Assembly: GCA_002794775.1 (NCBI GenBank)
Contig: NBAY01000022.1
Location: forward strand, 186,001 to 250,000
From: Porodaedalea pini
Taxonomy: Eukaryota > Basidiomycota > Agaricomycetes > Hymenochaetales > Hymenochaetaceae
Direction of reading: 5' to 3'
DNA: 64,000 nucleotides
Shown here: one piece after another, positions 22,802 to 34,470 of the stretch
Numbering within the stretch: the stretch's first letter is position 1
Layout: each line of letters starts with the position of its first letter
Translations under genes and position numbers: made by a program
The notes under the pieces: model-generated
The model's database searches: none
What the model saw: the letters and a program-made list of their open reading frames with translations, nothing else
Told to the model about the DNA's origin: nothing

Positions 22802-25036
22802 ATGGATAACAAAATGTTAACCAGGGCAAAAGCCTCCCTTCACAAGACCAAGTCTCTTCATTCCCTTGTTAATCCCAAGGACCCCACCAAGTGTGAGGAG
22901 TGTAAACAGGATCTCCCCTTTCACAGTCGCCAGTGTGTTAGTGGGACCGCCAAATTATGTGTCGTTTGTGGTCGCGACAAGACCTTCAACCACAACGACG
23001 ACGTATGCGTTCAAGTACAGGCGAATCGTGCCAAGTGGTCACCCGATATCGAGGCAGACGAACATGCCGCCAAACTTCGTAAACAGGGAGACCTTCCCCC
23101 TACACCCGATATCGAGTCACAAAACACACTTAAACGCTCAAACTCTGAAGAAGAACATAGGTCAATTCCGCCCCCCGCTCGCATTGACAACGATGCTATG
23201 GACGATGATCTGTACATCCCGGACGAACATCTCAGTCAGGCCCCGCAGGTCGACAACGACATGATCGATATCGATGAATTGGAGGACCCGGCCATCGCCG
23301 AAAAGGTCAACCTCGGATTTGCCAAGCTTACTAAGGACACCATCGATACGATTAACATGCTCATTTCCCAACCGACGTGGTCGTCGGATAAGGCTTGGTA
23401 TGACGATCCTGTTCGTGCCGGGTCTATCCTCGCCAACATTGGCTCCAACTTGGTTTCTTGGATCAGCCAATCCAATTCTCTGGACGATGAGACCGCGCAC
23501 CAGAACTCCACCAACGAGAGTCTGGAAGCCTTTCATTCCACATTCCGTATTCACTCACCATCTTTTAAGCACGTTTTTGAAAATATCTATGTCAACAGCC
23601 AGACCATCCGCAATCAAGAGATCACAGATACGATGCACGCCATGTCAAGGTCCATTCAACATCTCTCTGCAGTGGTAACTTCTATTTCGGAAAAAACCCA
23701 AACCATCAAAAAACAGCTTTCTAACGTTCCGGCTTCCACAGTTCGACCAGTTGGTTCCAATAATACTAACGCTAACAAACAGCAAAAGATCCTTCCTGAC
23801 CCTATTGGGGTCCGTTTTGTTCATGACCCTAAATTTCCACCCCCTGGCCCTATCGTCAAACAACGTGTCCAGACTCCCAAAAACGGGAAATCTGATTATG
23901 CAGCTGCCATTGCCAAAACCCGTATTCCGGGCTCGGGCTACCGAATGACTATGGAGGGTACCATCATTGCACTGGATGGCTATGCCCACTCAGCGCATAA
24001 TGTGCCCCGAGGATCACAAACTACAATCTACCATCCACAGGTCGAAGGAGTCGGGGTCGACCAGGAAGGTTTTACCACTGTTTCATATGCCAAGGCCGCC
24101 CAAAAGAAACCTAAAACCATTCCTACCAAAGTCATATGAGTTACGGAACAGAACCCCCAAGGGGAAATATCAACCGTCCCAATCAACCGGTCTAACGGAT
24201 CGGTGAACACGCGCGTTCGTAATGTCCGCCGCATCTTCTTCTTGCTCCCAGGCGACCTTGCTGTTCGCCCTTCCCCCATCTCTGTTAAAAACTCGGTCCA
24301 TGTGGGCCTGAAAGGCAACCCGCTGTTCAAACACCTCGTCATTCTTAACGTTGAATACACATCCAACAGCAACCTCCTAATTGCTTTTACTAACATCCGT
24401 TCTGACTTTGACACCCAGTACAATTCTCTCGTTACCCAGCTCAACCGCATCATCAACATTTCAGGAGCAAGGGCATTCACACCTTCGCCCCAGTTCAAGA
24501 TGGTCATCCCTGGTGTCCTGGTCTTTGACAAGGACACTAATCTTCTTTATTCCGAGAAAGATCTACACGACGAAATCTCTGCCCTTCCCCAATTCGAAGG
24601 ATATGAGTTCATGTTCCCTCTGCGTTTCATGTCATCCATCGAGCGTCTCAACCAACGGGACTACTGCAACGTTTCGGTCATAATCAAGGACAACTCTCGT
24701 TTGTGCTTTGACCACTTCTTTTTACATAACAACAGATCAGTCCCCATCTTCGGTGTCATCCGCCGCCTTGAGGAGATGAAAGCGCGCCCCACCATTAACC
24801 AATGCGACAATTGTCACCATTTGGGACATACCGCAGCTAAATGCCGCTCAGTCGCACGATGCGCGATCTGCTCCGAACCCCACCGGACAGCCGTACATGT
24901 CGCCAAATGCGCTCCATGTATAGCTGCCAACAACCTCCAGTGTGATCACTTCGCCCACTGCATCAACTGCCAGGGCAACCACAGCGCCAGATCATCGGAG
25001 TGTCCCGCTCACCATAATTATCAATCCCCCTTTTAA
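22802..25036 (+). pseudogene. LINE ORF1, gag-like zinc-knuckle protein with one in-frame TGA
   Basis: A single frame runs from the ATG at 22802 (an upstream ATG at 22760 is also in frame) to the TAA at 25034-25036, broken only by a TGA at 24137-24139. The N-terminus has a Cys-rich region (CEECKQDLPFHSRQC, CVVCGRD). The middle is acidic and helical. After the stop the frame continues as VTEQNPQGEISTVP into a conserved gag-like core. It ends with three knuckles: CDNCHHLGHTAAKC (CX2CX4HX4C), CAICSEPHRTAVHVAKC and CINCQGNHSARSSEC. Such proteins bind element RNA. As read, translation would end before the knuckles unless the stop is bypassed. ORF2 begins 5 nt after this ORF. Confidence 0.85.
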
Positions 25037-25041
25037 TTCTT

Positions 25042-28000
25042 ATGACTGACAATATTTTGGTCTTTTCCCTCAACATTCGCAACTTGACACCCACTTTTGA
25101 TTACCTATTACGTTCCTTCTCAACCACAAATTTTACACCGGACATCATTTGTTTCCAGGAAATCCCAACTATTTCTTCGATAATCCCATCTAAAACATCC
25201 CCTTCGGGTTCTAGCGTTTTTAACCTTCGTAACCCCAGTCCCTACACTACTTTCAGACCCTCTTCACCTCTCAAACCCCGTTGCTGTACCTTGGTTCATC
25301 CTCGTATTATTCATCGCGTCTCCTTGTATGATCCTGACAATCCTTCCCCGAATATTTGCGTCATTTCCATTTCCCAGGGAGATTTATCCCCTCTTTTACT
25401 TTGGAACGTTTACAATTCCCCTAGTCTTCATGAATTCGAAAACCCCTTCCCTTCCTTACATTTCCCCTCTAATATCTTCACTGGGGATTTCAACTGACAT
25501 TCGGACATTTGGTCTTTTCCGGCCCAATCGGCCACCTTTTCTGCATCCAATGCCCTCGTTGACTGGATCAACGACAATGGCCTTGTTGTTTGTAACCCCC
25601 CAAACCAACACACCTACTTCAATCGTTCTTCCAACGTTCAAACTATTATCGACCTCGTCATCGCTTCAGATGACTTTTCACCTTATCTCCTAGACCACAT
25701 CACCATTTCTAATCCATCCCTTGATATTTCATCCGATCACCACCCACTCAATTTTTCATTTAACATTGACGTGATCCTTTCCTCTCCACAACCCGCCCTT
25801 CGTTCTATCCACTCCCAAGACTTACCCGCCTTTGTTGCAGAATTTTGCAATTCCAATTACTTCCCCTTCTCTTTAACAGACATTCATACACCAAAGGCGC
25901 TGGACGACCTCCTTTTCTCATTTCAATCTTCCTTTTCTAATTTCGCTTCTACCTTTCTCACTAAACGAAAACCGCGCTTGTATTTCGGCCCCAACGCTTG
26001 GTGGTCCGAATCGTGCTCAAAACTTTACCAAGCACATTGTCGCAACCCTCACCCTGATTCGTGGAAACTCCTCGATATCGAACTTACCCGGGCCAAGAAC
26101 GCCTTTTTTGGCGCTCGTCTTCAGCAATCTGACGCTCGCTCTGCCTGGTGCAACCAATATCTAGGCACTGCTTGCCGTCGCTCCCCTATTGGGGCCCTTC
26201 GCATGAACAACAGCTCTTTCACACTCACTGAAGACGACAAGGCGTCTCTTTTCCACGAAACATTCTTTCCTCCCTTAACGTCTACACCGGAAGTCATTCC
26301 GCTCCCAGACCTCCGTGTTTTCAGACCACTCACCATGAGCGACATCCACGACGCGCTCCGAGGTATCGATCAGGAAACAAGTCCCGGCAATAGCCACATC
26401 TCGTACAAACACCTCGCGTTACTCATCGAACACCGTAGACAGTTTTTCGTTGACCTTTTTTCATTATGTCTTCAAATTGGTCATTTCCCTTTATCTTTTA
26501 AAACTTCACTCGTTACCTTTATCCCAAAACCTAAACGCTCTGACTTTTCTGTCCCAAGGGCCTATCGCCCTATTACCCTCGTTGACACCATTGGCAAACT
26601 CTTTGAACTCATTCTCTTCAATTTCTTACAACCCTTTTTTGAAACTAATAATCTTCTTCCCGAATCCCAGCACGGGTGCAGGAAACACCGTTCAGCTCTT
26701 ACAGCTTGTTATGAGCTACTTTTGACCATCTTAACCCAACCCTATATTCTCAGCGGGAGTCATCAACCTGGCAGCACCTTACGCCACCACCGCTATCTTA
26801 TCACTTCTATCTTGACCATTGACATCCAAGGTTTTTTTGACAACATTTCTCATAATCGTCTTCTTAATAAACTTATCCTTTCTAATGTTCACCCGAACCT
26901 AATTCACGTCCTTTCGGCCTGGCTTAGGGACAGACCCATCTCTTTTCATTTTAATAACTTCTTTTCCACCCCCTTTATTAAACCCAACCAGGGCGTCCCT
27001 CAAGGGTCCCCATTGTCCCCCCTTATTTCTGTCTTTGCGGCAGCAGACGCCATCACTGCTTACAACACTCGCTTTGGGCCGCACCGCCCTCTTCTTGCAT
27101 ATATGGACAACCATCTTCTTTATTCTTGTTCCCTTAGTCTCTCAACAAACTTAACCCGTCTTCGCAATCAATTCCAATTTTTGACCCATCAATTCCAAAT
27201 CCTTGGCCTTTCCATTGACCCGGACACCATCGAACTCCTTCATATTCTCCCACATCGCCAAGCAGCGGCTATGACCTTCCAATCCTTTTTGTATGATTCA
27301 CCATCTTCTTCCAACGCAGTTCTATCCCTACCCAACAATCGCATTATACCTCCTTTACGCCACCTGACTTGGTTAGGCGTAATTTTTTCTTATGATCTTT
27401 CACCCAATCTTCATTTCAGAGCCCGAGCTAACAAAGCACTTTCTACAATTCATCAATGCTCATTCCTTTTTCATCGATCCCATGGCGCTTATTTCCAGTA
27501 CGCCAGACTTTTATACTTTGGTTTGATTCGTTCTGTAGCCATTTATGGTGCTGTTCTTTTTCCTAATTCTTCGCTCATTTCAACCTTTCTTCAACCAACC
27601 CAAAACCGTTTTTTCCATCATATTTTTCATAAAAGCATAAATCCAGCTGTTGCCGAATCCTTCTTATCATGCCCTCCACTTCCCCTCTTTATCTGTTCTC
27701 TCTCGCAACGATTTTTACTATCATACTTTTCCCATTCAAAACGCAACCCTGTCTCCAATCAATATTTAACATCTACCCTCCTCCCAAACGTTATAATTCT
27801 GAAATCTATCTCATATCCCACCTTCACTCAAGTTCATTCACGACTTATCATGACACCTATTCCGTCCATGACCCAACGCCATCTTGCTATTCGAAATTTT
27901 AATTCATTCTTTTTACACCCTCCCCCGTATCAATATTTTATCTTCACAGATGGATCCATCATCCCTGACGCCGACAGCTCTTACAACGGTGGCCACGGAT

Positions 28001-28869
28001 TCGTCATTATGCACGATCACAAAGAACTCGCTGTCTTTTCTTCAGCAGCGCACTCTCGTTCGAACATCTTGTTCGAGGAGCAGGAAGCGCTCATCGCAGC
28101 CATGCAATGTATCTCTCTCCTTTTGGCAAAATGCTTCACACCTATCCACATACACATTGTTATGGACTCACTCAACTGCATCGAGCTCATTTTCTCTAAC
28201 GACACTCGACATGTGGAATTCATCATAACGTTCCGCCGTCTTTGCGGCATCTTTCTTGCCCTCCATCACGAGGCTTCTCACATTACGATCCAGTGGCTCC
28301 CCTCTCATAGAGGAGTGCTGGGCAATTCTAAAGCCGACAAACTTGCCAAAGACGCTGCCACCAAACCCAATCGCGAAACCATTCCAGATTCTCTACCTAA
28401 TCTGAATGCGCAAGTACAGCTCGATCTTCTACGAGACTGGAAAGCCAACATCATACACCTTCGCAGACATTGCTCAGTCCTCGAGCCATCCTCGTTCATC
28501 CTATACCCTACGCGATCCCTCCGTCCGTTTTTGAAGCTTTCCCCAAGGAAAAAGATACATCGCTCAGTTCTTTCCCACGCCGCTAGCTTAATGCTAAACG
28601 TGCTCGATCTGCATAACCGAAACCTCGAACCTCGTTGTCCGGACCCCTCGTGCACCAAACATGATGTCCGTCATATTCTTAATTGTTGCCCTTTCTTCTC
28701 TCTCATTCAAAAAGGCCTGTTTCGTCAACGCTCCCTACCTTTTGATTTTGCTGATTGGTTCCGTCCAAATAACTTTCTTTTACTCTTAAAATTTGCCTAC
28801 TTTTCATTCCGCCGCCCACCGGACAGTATGCCCCTCTTATCTGATCTACCACCCTTTTTCAATTTTTAG
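25042..28869 (+). pseudogene. LINE ORF2: endonuclease, reverse transcriptase, RNase H; one TGA and YMDN
   Basis: One frame spans 25042-28869 with a single TGA at 25495-25497. The endonuclease shows FSLNIRNL, CFQEIP, TGDFN just before the stop, then IDLVIAS and SSDHHPL after it. The reverse transcriptase has PKPKRSDFSVPRAYRPITL, motif A IDIQGFFDNI (26818-26847) and motif B GVPQGSPLSPL. Motif C is YMDN at 27100-27111, where Y-x-D-D is expected, so the second catalytic aspartate is Asn. RNase H is complete (FTDGS near 27949, EEQEAL, MDSLN, KADKLAKDA). A CPDPSC...H...H...C finger follows. The stop sits inside the endonuclease catalytic motif, and the Asn should disable polymerisation, so this copy is unlikely to mobilise itself. 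Confidence 0.88.
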
Positions 28870-29012
28870 TTATCACCAGTGTCATTGTCACATCTACACC
28901 CCTTTCATTCATAACGATCCCCCCGATACCTCGCGCACTACGTAGTTTGTCTCCAGTTTGTTCCTTTCCGTAGCGGTTGGTTGGCTATTAGTAGTAGATA
29001 GCATATTATAAA

Positions 29013-29023
29013 TTGCGTTTCAC
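29013..29023. repeat. Right target-site duplication of the LINE
   Basis: Exact copy of the 11 bases at 22722-22732. Its last three bases (CAC) form the start of a CACGTG E-box at 29021-29026. Confidence 0.7.
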
Positions 29024-29040
29024 GTGATGGACGTATAAAT
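29021..29040 (+). promoter_or_regulatory. E-box and TATA box of the ABC transporter gene
   Basis: CACGTG at 29021-29026 is followed by TATAAAT at 29034-29040, about 100 nt upstream of the ATG at 29141. This looks like a core promoter. The LINE ends within the E-box copy, so all older upstream sequence is now 6.3 kb away. Confidence 0.5.
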
Positions 29041-29140
29041 ATCACATGCGACTTACTCGAGCGCATCTCCAAGTCTCCATTCCTTACGCCCGGCGACGAC
29101 CACAAACGAGTCTTTATACCCCTAAACACCGTCTGCAGCG

Positions 29141-32134
29141 ATGGCCTCGTTTATTACAATGCATACTCAGATACAGACGCTCCGGAGAATAGCTCAGAGT
29201 AAAGACGCAAAGTTGAAGGCATCGCTGGTCTCCTTCCTCGTCGCTGTCTATCTTCTCCGTTGGCAAAGAAATCGGAAGACAGAGCATTCTGTGGGGAAAG
29301 AAGAACTAGCTCGCGCATCGCAAATGCTATATGAGCCGAAGCCAGATGGAAGCAAGACGCTTTTAGTCCCGTTTCGAGGGCGAGTGGCGAAGGTGTGTAC
29401 ACTGAACGTATTCATTGCGCCTGGTAGACAGCTCTGGCTGTGCTAGAATGCATATAAGCAAGGCATCGGAGCAAGGGTCATCCTTACCCACGTGGTTCTT
29501 GATGTCGTGACCAACTCGACCGAATTCTCTCGCTCTTCTTCTGCCATTGCCAAACATCTCTGCTAGGCGTATTGGATATATTCCTAAAAGAAGGGCAATC
29601 GCACTCACTTATACAATGACCTTCACAGATTAACATATGCGAGACGCCTTTAGAAACACTAAAAGCCGATGCTTGCCATTTTCCGCCTGTTTCTCCGTCG
29701 CACAAACCCAATGTCGATCGCGTCTTCCTTCGGCAACTCCGTGCCATTTTGCGCATCGCCTTCCCATCGCTCACCTCGAAGGAAACTCTCATTGTGCTCC
29801 TACATTCCTTTTTTCTACTCCTACGTACTGTGTTGAGCGTCGGCGTCGCTAGACTCGATGGGCGTATTGTTCGCGATCTTGTTAGCGGTAATGGCCCTGG
29901 TTTCCTTCGCGGGCTAGGCTGGTGGTTTGCGTTCGCTCTGCCGAGCACGTACACAAACTCGATGCTCCGGTACTTGCAGTCCAAGCTAGCTCTACGGCTC
30001 CGCACGCGTTTGACACGTTATACGAATGACCTCTACCTTTCCTCAGCGCCTGCGCTGCGATACTACAGAATTTCACAGCCCGGCGGATTAGAAGGCGTTG
30101 ACCAATACATCACCTCTGACATCGCTGCCTTCTGCGATTCTATTTCTACACTCTAGTAAGTCCGTGCATGCTGTGATAGGACTTCTTGTATGCTGAAATG
30201 CGACTCTTTCAGTGGAAATGTCATGAAGCCGACGCTCGATATGTTCATCTTCACGGCACAGTTAGCGCGAGTGCTCGGAGCGCGTGGCACGGTGCTGTTA
30301 TTCGTAAACTACTATGTGACGGTTGGTATCTTGCGCGCAGTGACACCTGCTTTTGGACGCCTCGCAGCCGTGGAGGCGATGCTTGAAGGTGAATATCGTG
30401 CAGGTATGGGCAGAGTCGGACGTGAAAGCGAGGAAATTGCATTCTACGCGGGTGGCGCGCGTGAGCGTAGTATTCTATGGAATGCATACCTCAGGCTCGT
30501 CAAGCACATTAACTCCATATATAAGGTCTGTTGTCAGCTCATGACTCCCTAACTTTAGACTGACTTGAGTTTTGGCAGCTACGAATTGCATACGAGTGGA
30601 CGGAAGACTTCGTCATCAAGTATCTGTGGTCCGCCGCAGGTTACTGTCTCATTTCTATCCCCGTTCTATTTACTCGCCGGCGGAGTGTTGGTGTACAGGC
30701 ACCGGCTTCTTCAGAAGGTATCGACAATGCTGTCGCAGACCGAACTGAAAGTGCGTTCTTCAAGTTGCTTTTGTCATATGTTCACTTGTTGACATTTATA
30801 TAGACTATATCTCCTCTCGCCGCCTGCTTATGTCCCTCGCCGACGCAGGTGGACGCCTGATGTACGCTTACAAGGACGTGCTCGAACTCGCAGGGTACAC
30901 TACCCGCCTCTACGCGCTGCTCTCAACACTACACGCACTTCCTACGTCCGTGTCATTCACGCCTTCGTCAGATACCGTCGCAATGAAGCACCTTGACATT
31001 GGCGTGCCTGTCAGCGCTGCAGAGGATTCCGGTGACGCCGAGGGCATGATCCTTGTGCACGATCTTAGCTTTGAGCTAAAGGTCGGTGCTGGCGAGCATC
31101 TAATGATTACGGGTACGAATGGGGTGGGGAAGACGGCCGTTGCTCGCGTTGTGGCTGGCTTGTGGGCGGGTCGTCCGAGTGAGGCTAGCGATGCGGGCGA
31201 AAGCGCACTGGTCCGCCCGCCGCTCGGTGTATCCGAGGTTTTCGTGGTGCCTCAACGTGCGTATATGGTCTCGGGCACGCTCCTCGACCAGTCAGTCGCG
31301 TCTCTTTATTCTATTCCAGTGAACTCTATTTCTAACTGAGGAAAATACTCTCATATAGAGTGATTTACCCGCACTCGTACGCGCAGTTTGTGCAGTCGGG
31401 TCGGACAGAGGTCGAACTTCTGGAAATTCTAGTGGCCGCACACCTCGCATACCTGCCTGAGCGCGAAGGAGGCTGGATGGCGCATAAGGAATGGCGAGAC
31501 GTGTTGAGCGGTGGAGAGAAGCAGCGGGTGCGCATTCGTTCTCTCACAATCTTCTCTTTGCCTTCCTTGACTCACACTTCTGTGATCCGGTTAGATGAGC
31601 CTTGCGCGTGCATTTTACCATAGACCGAAATTCGCAGTTTTAGATGGTGCGTATCTGTACTTGTTTTAAAGAGACGTGTTGACAGCCTCGTTGTATCAAG
31701 AGTGTACGAGCGCGGTGTCGAGTGACGTGGAGGGCTCGATGTATCAACACGCCAAGTCTCTTGGGATAACACTCATCACCATCTCTCTCCGGTCCGTTTC
31801 CTCACTCTTTCTGTCTAATATATGTCACAGCAACAACTGAATACCACTTATACACGCATTGTCATCTACCTCCAGCCCCTCACTAGCAAAATACCACACA
31901 CACCTGCTCACGCTGCATACTGACAGCATTAGTGAGGTTGATAGCGTGGAAGGCGCTGTTAACTGGACGCTCGCGCGCGTAGGGACGGCGGCAGAACGAA
32001 TGGAGCGCGATCGTGAGATTGCTCATCTCGAGGCTCACCTTGCGGAAGTTGCCACATGGACGGATCGCGTACGCGAGCTCGACACGCTGCTTTCGACGCC
32101 GGCGCCTGCAGATGCAGCGATGAAGGCGCTGTGA
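29141..32134 (+). CDS. Peroxisomal ABCD-type fatty-acid transporter (ALDP/PXA family)
   Basis: This half-size ABC transporter would import long-chain acyl-CoAs into peroxisomes for beta-oxidation, as Pxa1/Pxa2 and ALDP do. Exon 1 starts MASFITMHTQIQTLRRIAQS. The membrane domain includes LLHSFFLLLRTVLSVGVARL and RYYRISQPGGLEGVDQYIT. An EAA-like loop reads SEEIAFYAGGARERSIL (about 30440). The nucleotide-binding domain has Walker A GTNGVGKTAV (31112-31141), FVVPQRAYMVSGTLLDQ, signature VLSGGEKQR, and Walker B RPKFAVLDECTSAVSSDVE split by an intron at about 31650-31690. The usual H-loop histidine position reads ISLRPSL where many ABCD proteins have a His. The C-terminal tail is acidic and coiled, ending 32134. 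Around nine introns are present; the second and third exons are approximate. Confidence 0.88.
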
Positions 32135-32481
32135 GCTGTATCCGGATTTCAAGGAAGTGCAAGAAGCAATAGGGACGGAATGTAGTTTATAGAACAGGTG
32201 ACGGGAGTCTAAACGGATGTGATCGCGGATGCAGGCACTCCCTTGTAACATGCTAAACATTCGTGCACTGTAGTTTGTGTGTTCGATTTATCTACATATT
32301 GAGCAAGACTGTTTATGCAGTTCATCAAAATAAAGTCGTGAATCGGTGGAATGACAACCCTTGAGTTTTGTGTACACCACACGAGTGAAGCGAGAAAGCA
32401 AGCAAACTAATAACAAATATGTTCAAGCACAAGAGAACTACTGTAAAGCAAAGGACAGGAAGGAATACTTTCTAGAGAGAC
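32135..32481. other. Convergent 3' spacer, ABC transporter / F-box gene
   Basis: About 350 bp between two convergent 3' ends, AT-rich, with AATAAA-like sequence (AAATAAAG near 32327-32334) that could serve polyadenylation. No gene is seen. Confidence 0.5.
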
Positions 32482-33987
32482 TCAAAGCACGCGAACCCAG
32501 TCTAAAATCAAATCCGATCCATAGTCAAACAATGTGTCCGCGAGTACGCTCGCAACACTTTTATTGTCGACAAGTATCTCAGCATTACGCATCCGCGCAA
32601 GGTCTAAAATGAGATGGAAGCGCATGTCAGCGACTAGCGGGAGCCAGGCGAGACCGTGCAAAGTGATTGAGCGAACACCTGGAAGACGCGATTCAAGTAG
32701 TGTCGGGGAGGTGGACCCAAGGAGAGCCCGTGCGTGAGCATAGAGATGTGACCAAACCGCGTCGGCGTTTTCGCTATCGTCCGAGAATAAAAGCTCGGGG
32801 TTTGGCTCCGCGTGCAATCCGATGTGGCGCAAGCTGTCGAATAACATGTGTCTGTCGTTGGGGCCGTACGAGAGCCCATTGTCGCGCAGGTGGCGCCAGC
32901 GCAGGGGCCGCACGAAGAATACAGGGTAATGTAGTGACTCGGCCGTGGGGTAGTGGCGGATAAGTGTTGAAATGTAGTCGGAACGCGCGAAGCGCCAATG
33001 CGGCGTGCCAATCTCGAGAGCAGTGACTTGTGGGCCGGCGGCGTGCTGGTGTGGAGAAGTGGGTGGAAGAGCCAAAACGCACTCAATGAGGCGGTGGAGC
33101 GCCTCTCCGCGATCGAGGATGATCCGGCGCAGAGCAGGAAGCGCGAATGTGTAGTTCGAAACGCCAGGGACGCCAAACGCGTAGACAGACCCGACCCGTA
33201 AGGTGTGAACTTTTGGAAGGAGAATCGCACCCCGTCCGGCCGCAGACAGAGACTGCAGCTCTATCGGGCCCCAAAAGTAGTTCTCTCCAGAGAGGGACAG
33301 CACTTCAAGGTGTTGAGCGGACCAGAGTGCGGACGGGACGGCACAGATAGTCGGCTGTCTTCGGCCATCGATCATGACACCGTTCGACCAGTCGAGGCGC
33401 CGAATGGACGGGAGAGATGGATCATAAATCGAGCAGCAGTCGTCCTCGTCGATTTTTGAAATAGGGTTGGATTTTACTCCAGATTGCGCGTCACTATCGT
33501 CACCTGTCTTAACGAACATGTTGTAGTAACGGGATATCACAAGAAGGTTCGGACAACACTTGATTATCCGACTGGTCTCTTTATCGGCCCAGTGTCGGTT
33601 ATGCCCATAGCCTGCGCTCTTTTCTTGCATTTGAGGTAGCACAATTCTACTCACATATTTTCCTTTTCCGAGAGCCCGTGGACATTCTTTCCGGGACCTT
33701 TCTAGCACTTCAGCTAAGATATGCTTGCCATGCCTGACTCGAATATCCTCATACAAGTATTGTTCCGACAGGGCTCGCCACTGTCTACAGACTAGCGCCA
33801 GGACAGCTTTGACATGCAAAGCCTGCTGTACATGAGCCTCATGCTCGTGATGGGTGATGCCGTCGAAGAGCGGAACCGCGAGGAGAGAGCGAACGTCCCG
33901 AGCTGGGCTGAAGGTGGCCCAGAAGAACACGCGTATCCAAAGCTCTGGTGGTAGCTGAGCATGAACGGGAACAGCAGGCGAATGCAT
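32482..33987 (-). CDS. F-box-like protein with leucine-rich C-terminal region
   Basis: An intronless 501-residue protein. The N-terminal F-box-like segment reads LPPELWIRVFFWAT (residues about 12-25), then VLALVCRQWRALSEQYLYED (about 63-82), the usual basidiomycete F-box pattern. F-box proteins recruit substrates to SCF ubiquitin ligases. The rest contains leucine-rich blocks such as LPSIRRLDWSNGV, HLEVLSLSGENYFWGPIELQ and PGVRSITLHGLAWLPL, which resemble degenerate LRRs. Start at 33987 is the first ATG before the F-box. Substrates are unknown. Large F-box families of this shape are common in mushrooms and often lineage-specific. Confidence 0.8.
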   Translation of the reverse strand: MHSPAVPVHAQLPPELWIRVFFWATFSPARDVRSLLAVPLFDGITHHEHEAHVQQALHVKAVLALVCRQWRALSEQYLYEDIRVRHGKHILAEVLERSRKECPRALGKGKYVSRIVLPQMQEKSAGYGHNRHWADKETSRIIKCCPNLLVISRYYNMFVKTGDDSDAQSGVKSNPISKIDEDDCCSIYDPSLPSIRRLDWSNGVMIDGRRQPTICAVPSALWSAQHLEVLSLSGENYFWGPIELQSLSAAGRGAILLPKVHTLRVGSVYAFGVPGVSNYTFALPALRRIILDRGEALHRLIECVLALPPTSPHQHAAGPQVTALEIGTPHWRFARSDYISTLIRHYPTAESLHYPVFFVRPLRWRHLRDNGLSYGPNDRHMLFDSLRHIGLHAEPNPELLFSDDSENADAVWSHLYAHARALLGSTSPTLLESRLPGVRSITLHGLAWLPLVADMRFHLILDLARMRNAEILVDNKSVASVLADTLFDYGSDLILDWVRVL

Positions 33988-34470
33988 TGCTGTATCCGAG
34001 ACGAATTGTTGTCATGGCTCAGAGAGATATATTTGTGTAAGCGTTTTGCACCAGACATTGCGGATGCTGCTCGAGACGATATAGCAAAATTAGCAATGGT
34101 CGTGGTGTCCTACTCTTCCCATTCATGTTTGCTATCCGCGCCATAAGCGTGTTGAATTAGCCATAAAACGTTCAGTGTCATAGGAGCAATGAGACGAGCA
34201 GTCAACGTGAAGAGTAAGATTAATATTCTAACTCGAAGAACTTCAAGTTGAAGTCCAAACTCGCATCACATGATCTTGGATGAGTGGCCTGTGTGACAGC
34301 ACATTGTAAGTTTGTCACATCGTGTTCTCCAGCAGTCAGCAGTCCTTGACATCATACTACGCATGGAAACAACCAACACTTCTCAAGGTAATATCTCTGT
34401 TGTTTGCCCGCACCCGTTCACTGACCGAATCTACGTGTTGATACGTCGTCTACGCCATACAGCAGCATAG
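33988..34470. other. Divergent spacer, F-box gene / unknown protein
   Basis: About 480 bp between divergent starts. It has one ATTAATATT word (34219-34227). A short ATG-started frame at 34363 ends in a GT donor-like site. It does not join in frame to the ATG at 34471, so it may be a 5'UTR exon or upstream ORF. Confidence 0.45.

Larger units (their letters stand above)
22733..29012 (+). mobile_element. Non-LTR retrotransposon (LINE, Tad/I-like with RNase H)
   Basis: This 6.28 kb element has two ORFs, no LTRs, and an exact 11-bp direct repeat at both ends. ORF1 carries CCHC zinc knuckles. ORF2 has, in order, an apurinic-type endonuclease, reverse transcriptase, RNase H and a C-terminal Cys/His finger. 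RNase H within ORF2 points to the I/Tad group and not L1. The 3' end is short and AT-rich (about 28990-29012) with no long poly-A. There are two in-frame TGA codons and one substituted catalytic residue, but otherwise the reading frames run uninterrupted. The perfect TSD suggests a fairly recent insertion. Confidence 0.85.

Noticed and set aside
22733..29012. Viral or LTR-retrotransposon origin for the reverse transcriptase region
   Set aside because: No LTRs, integrase or protease. The endonuclease-RT-RNase H order and target-site duplication fit a non-LTR element.
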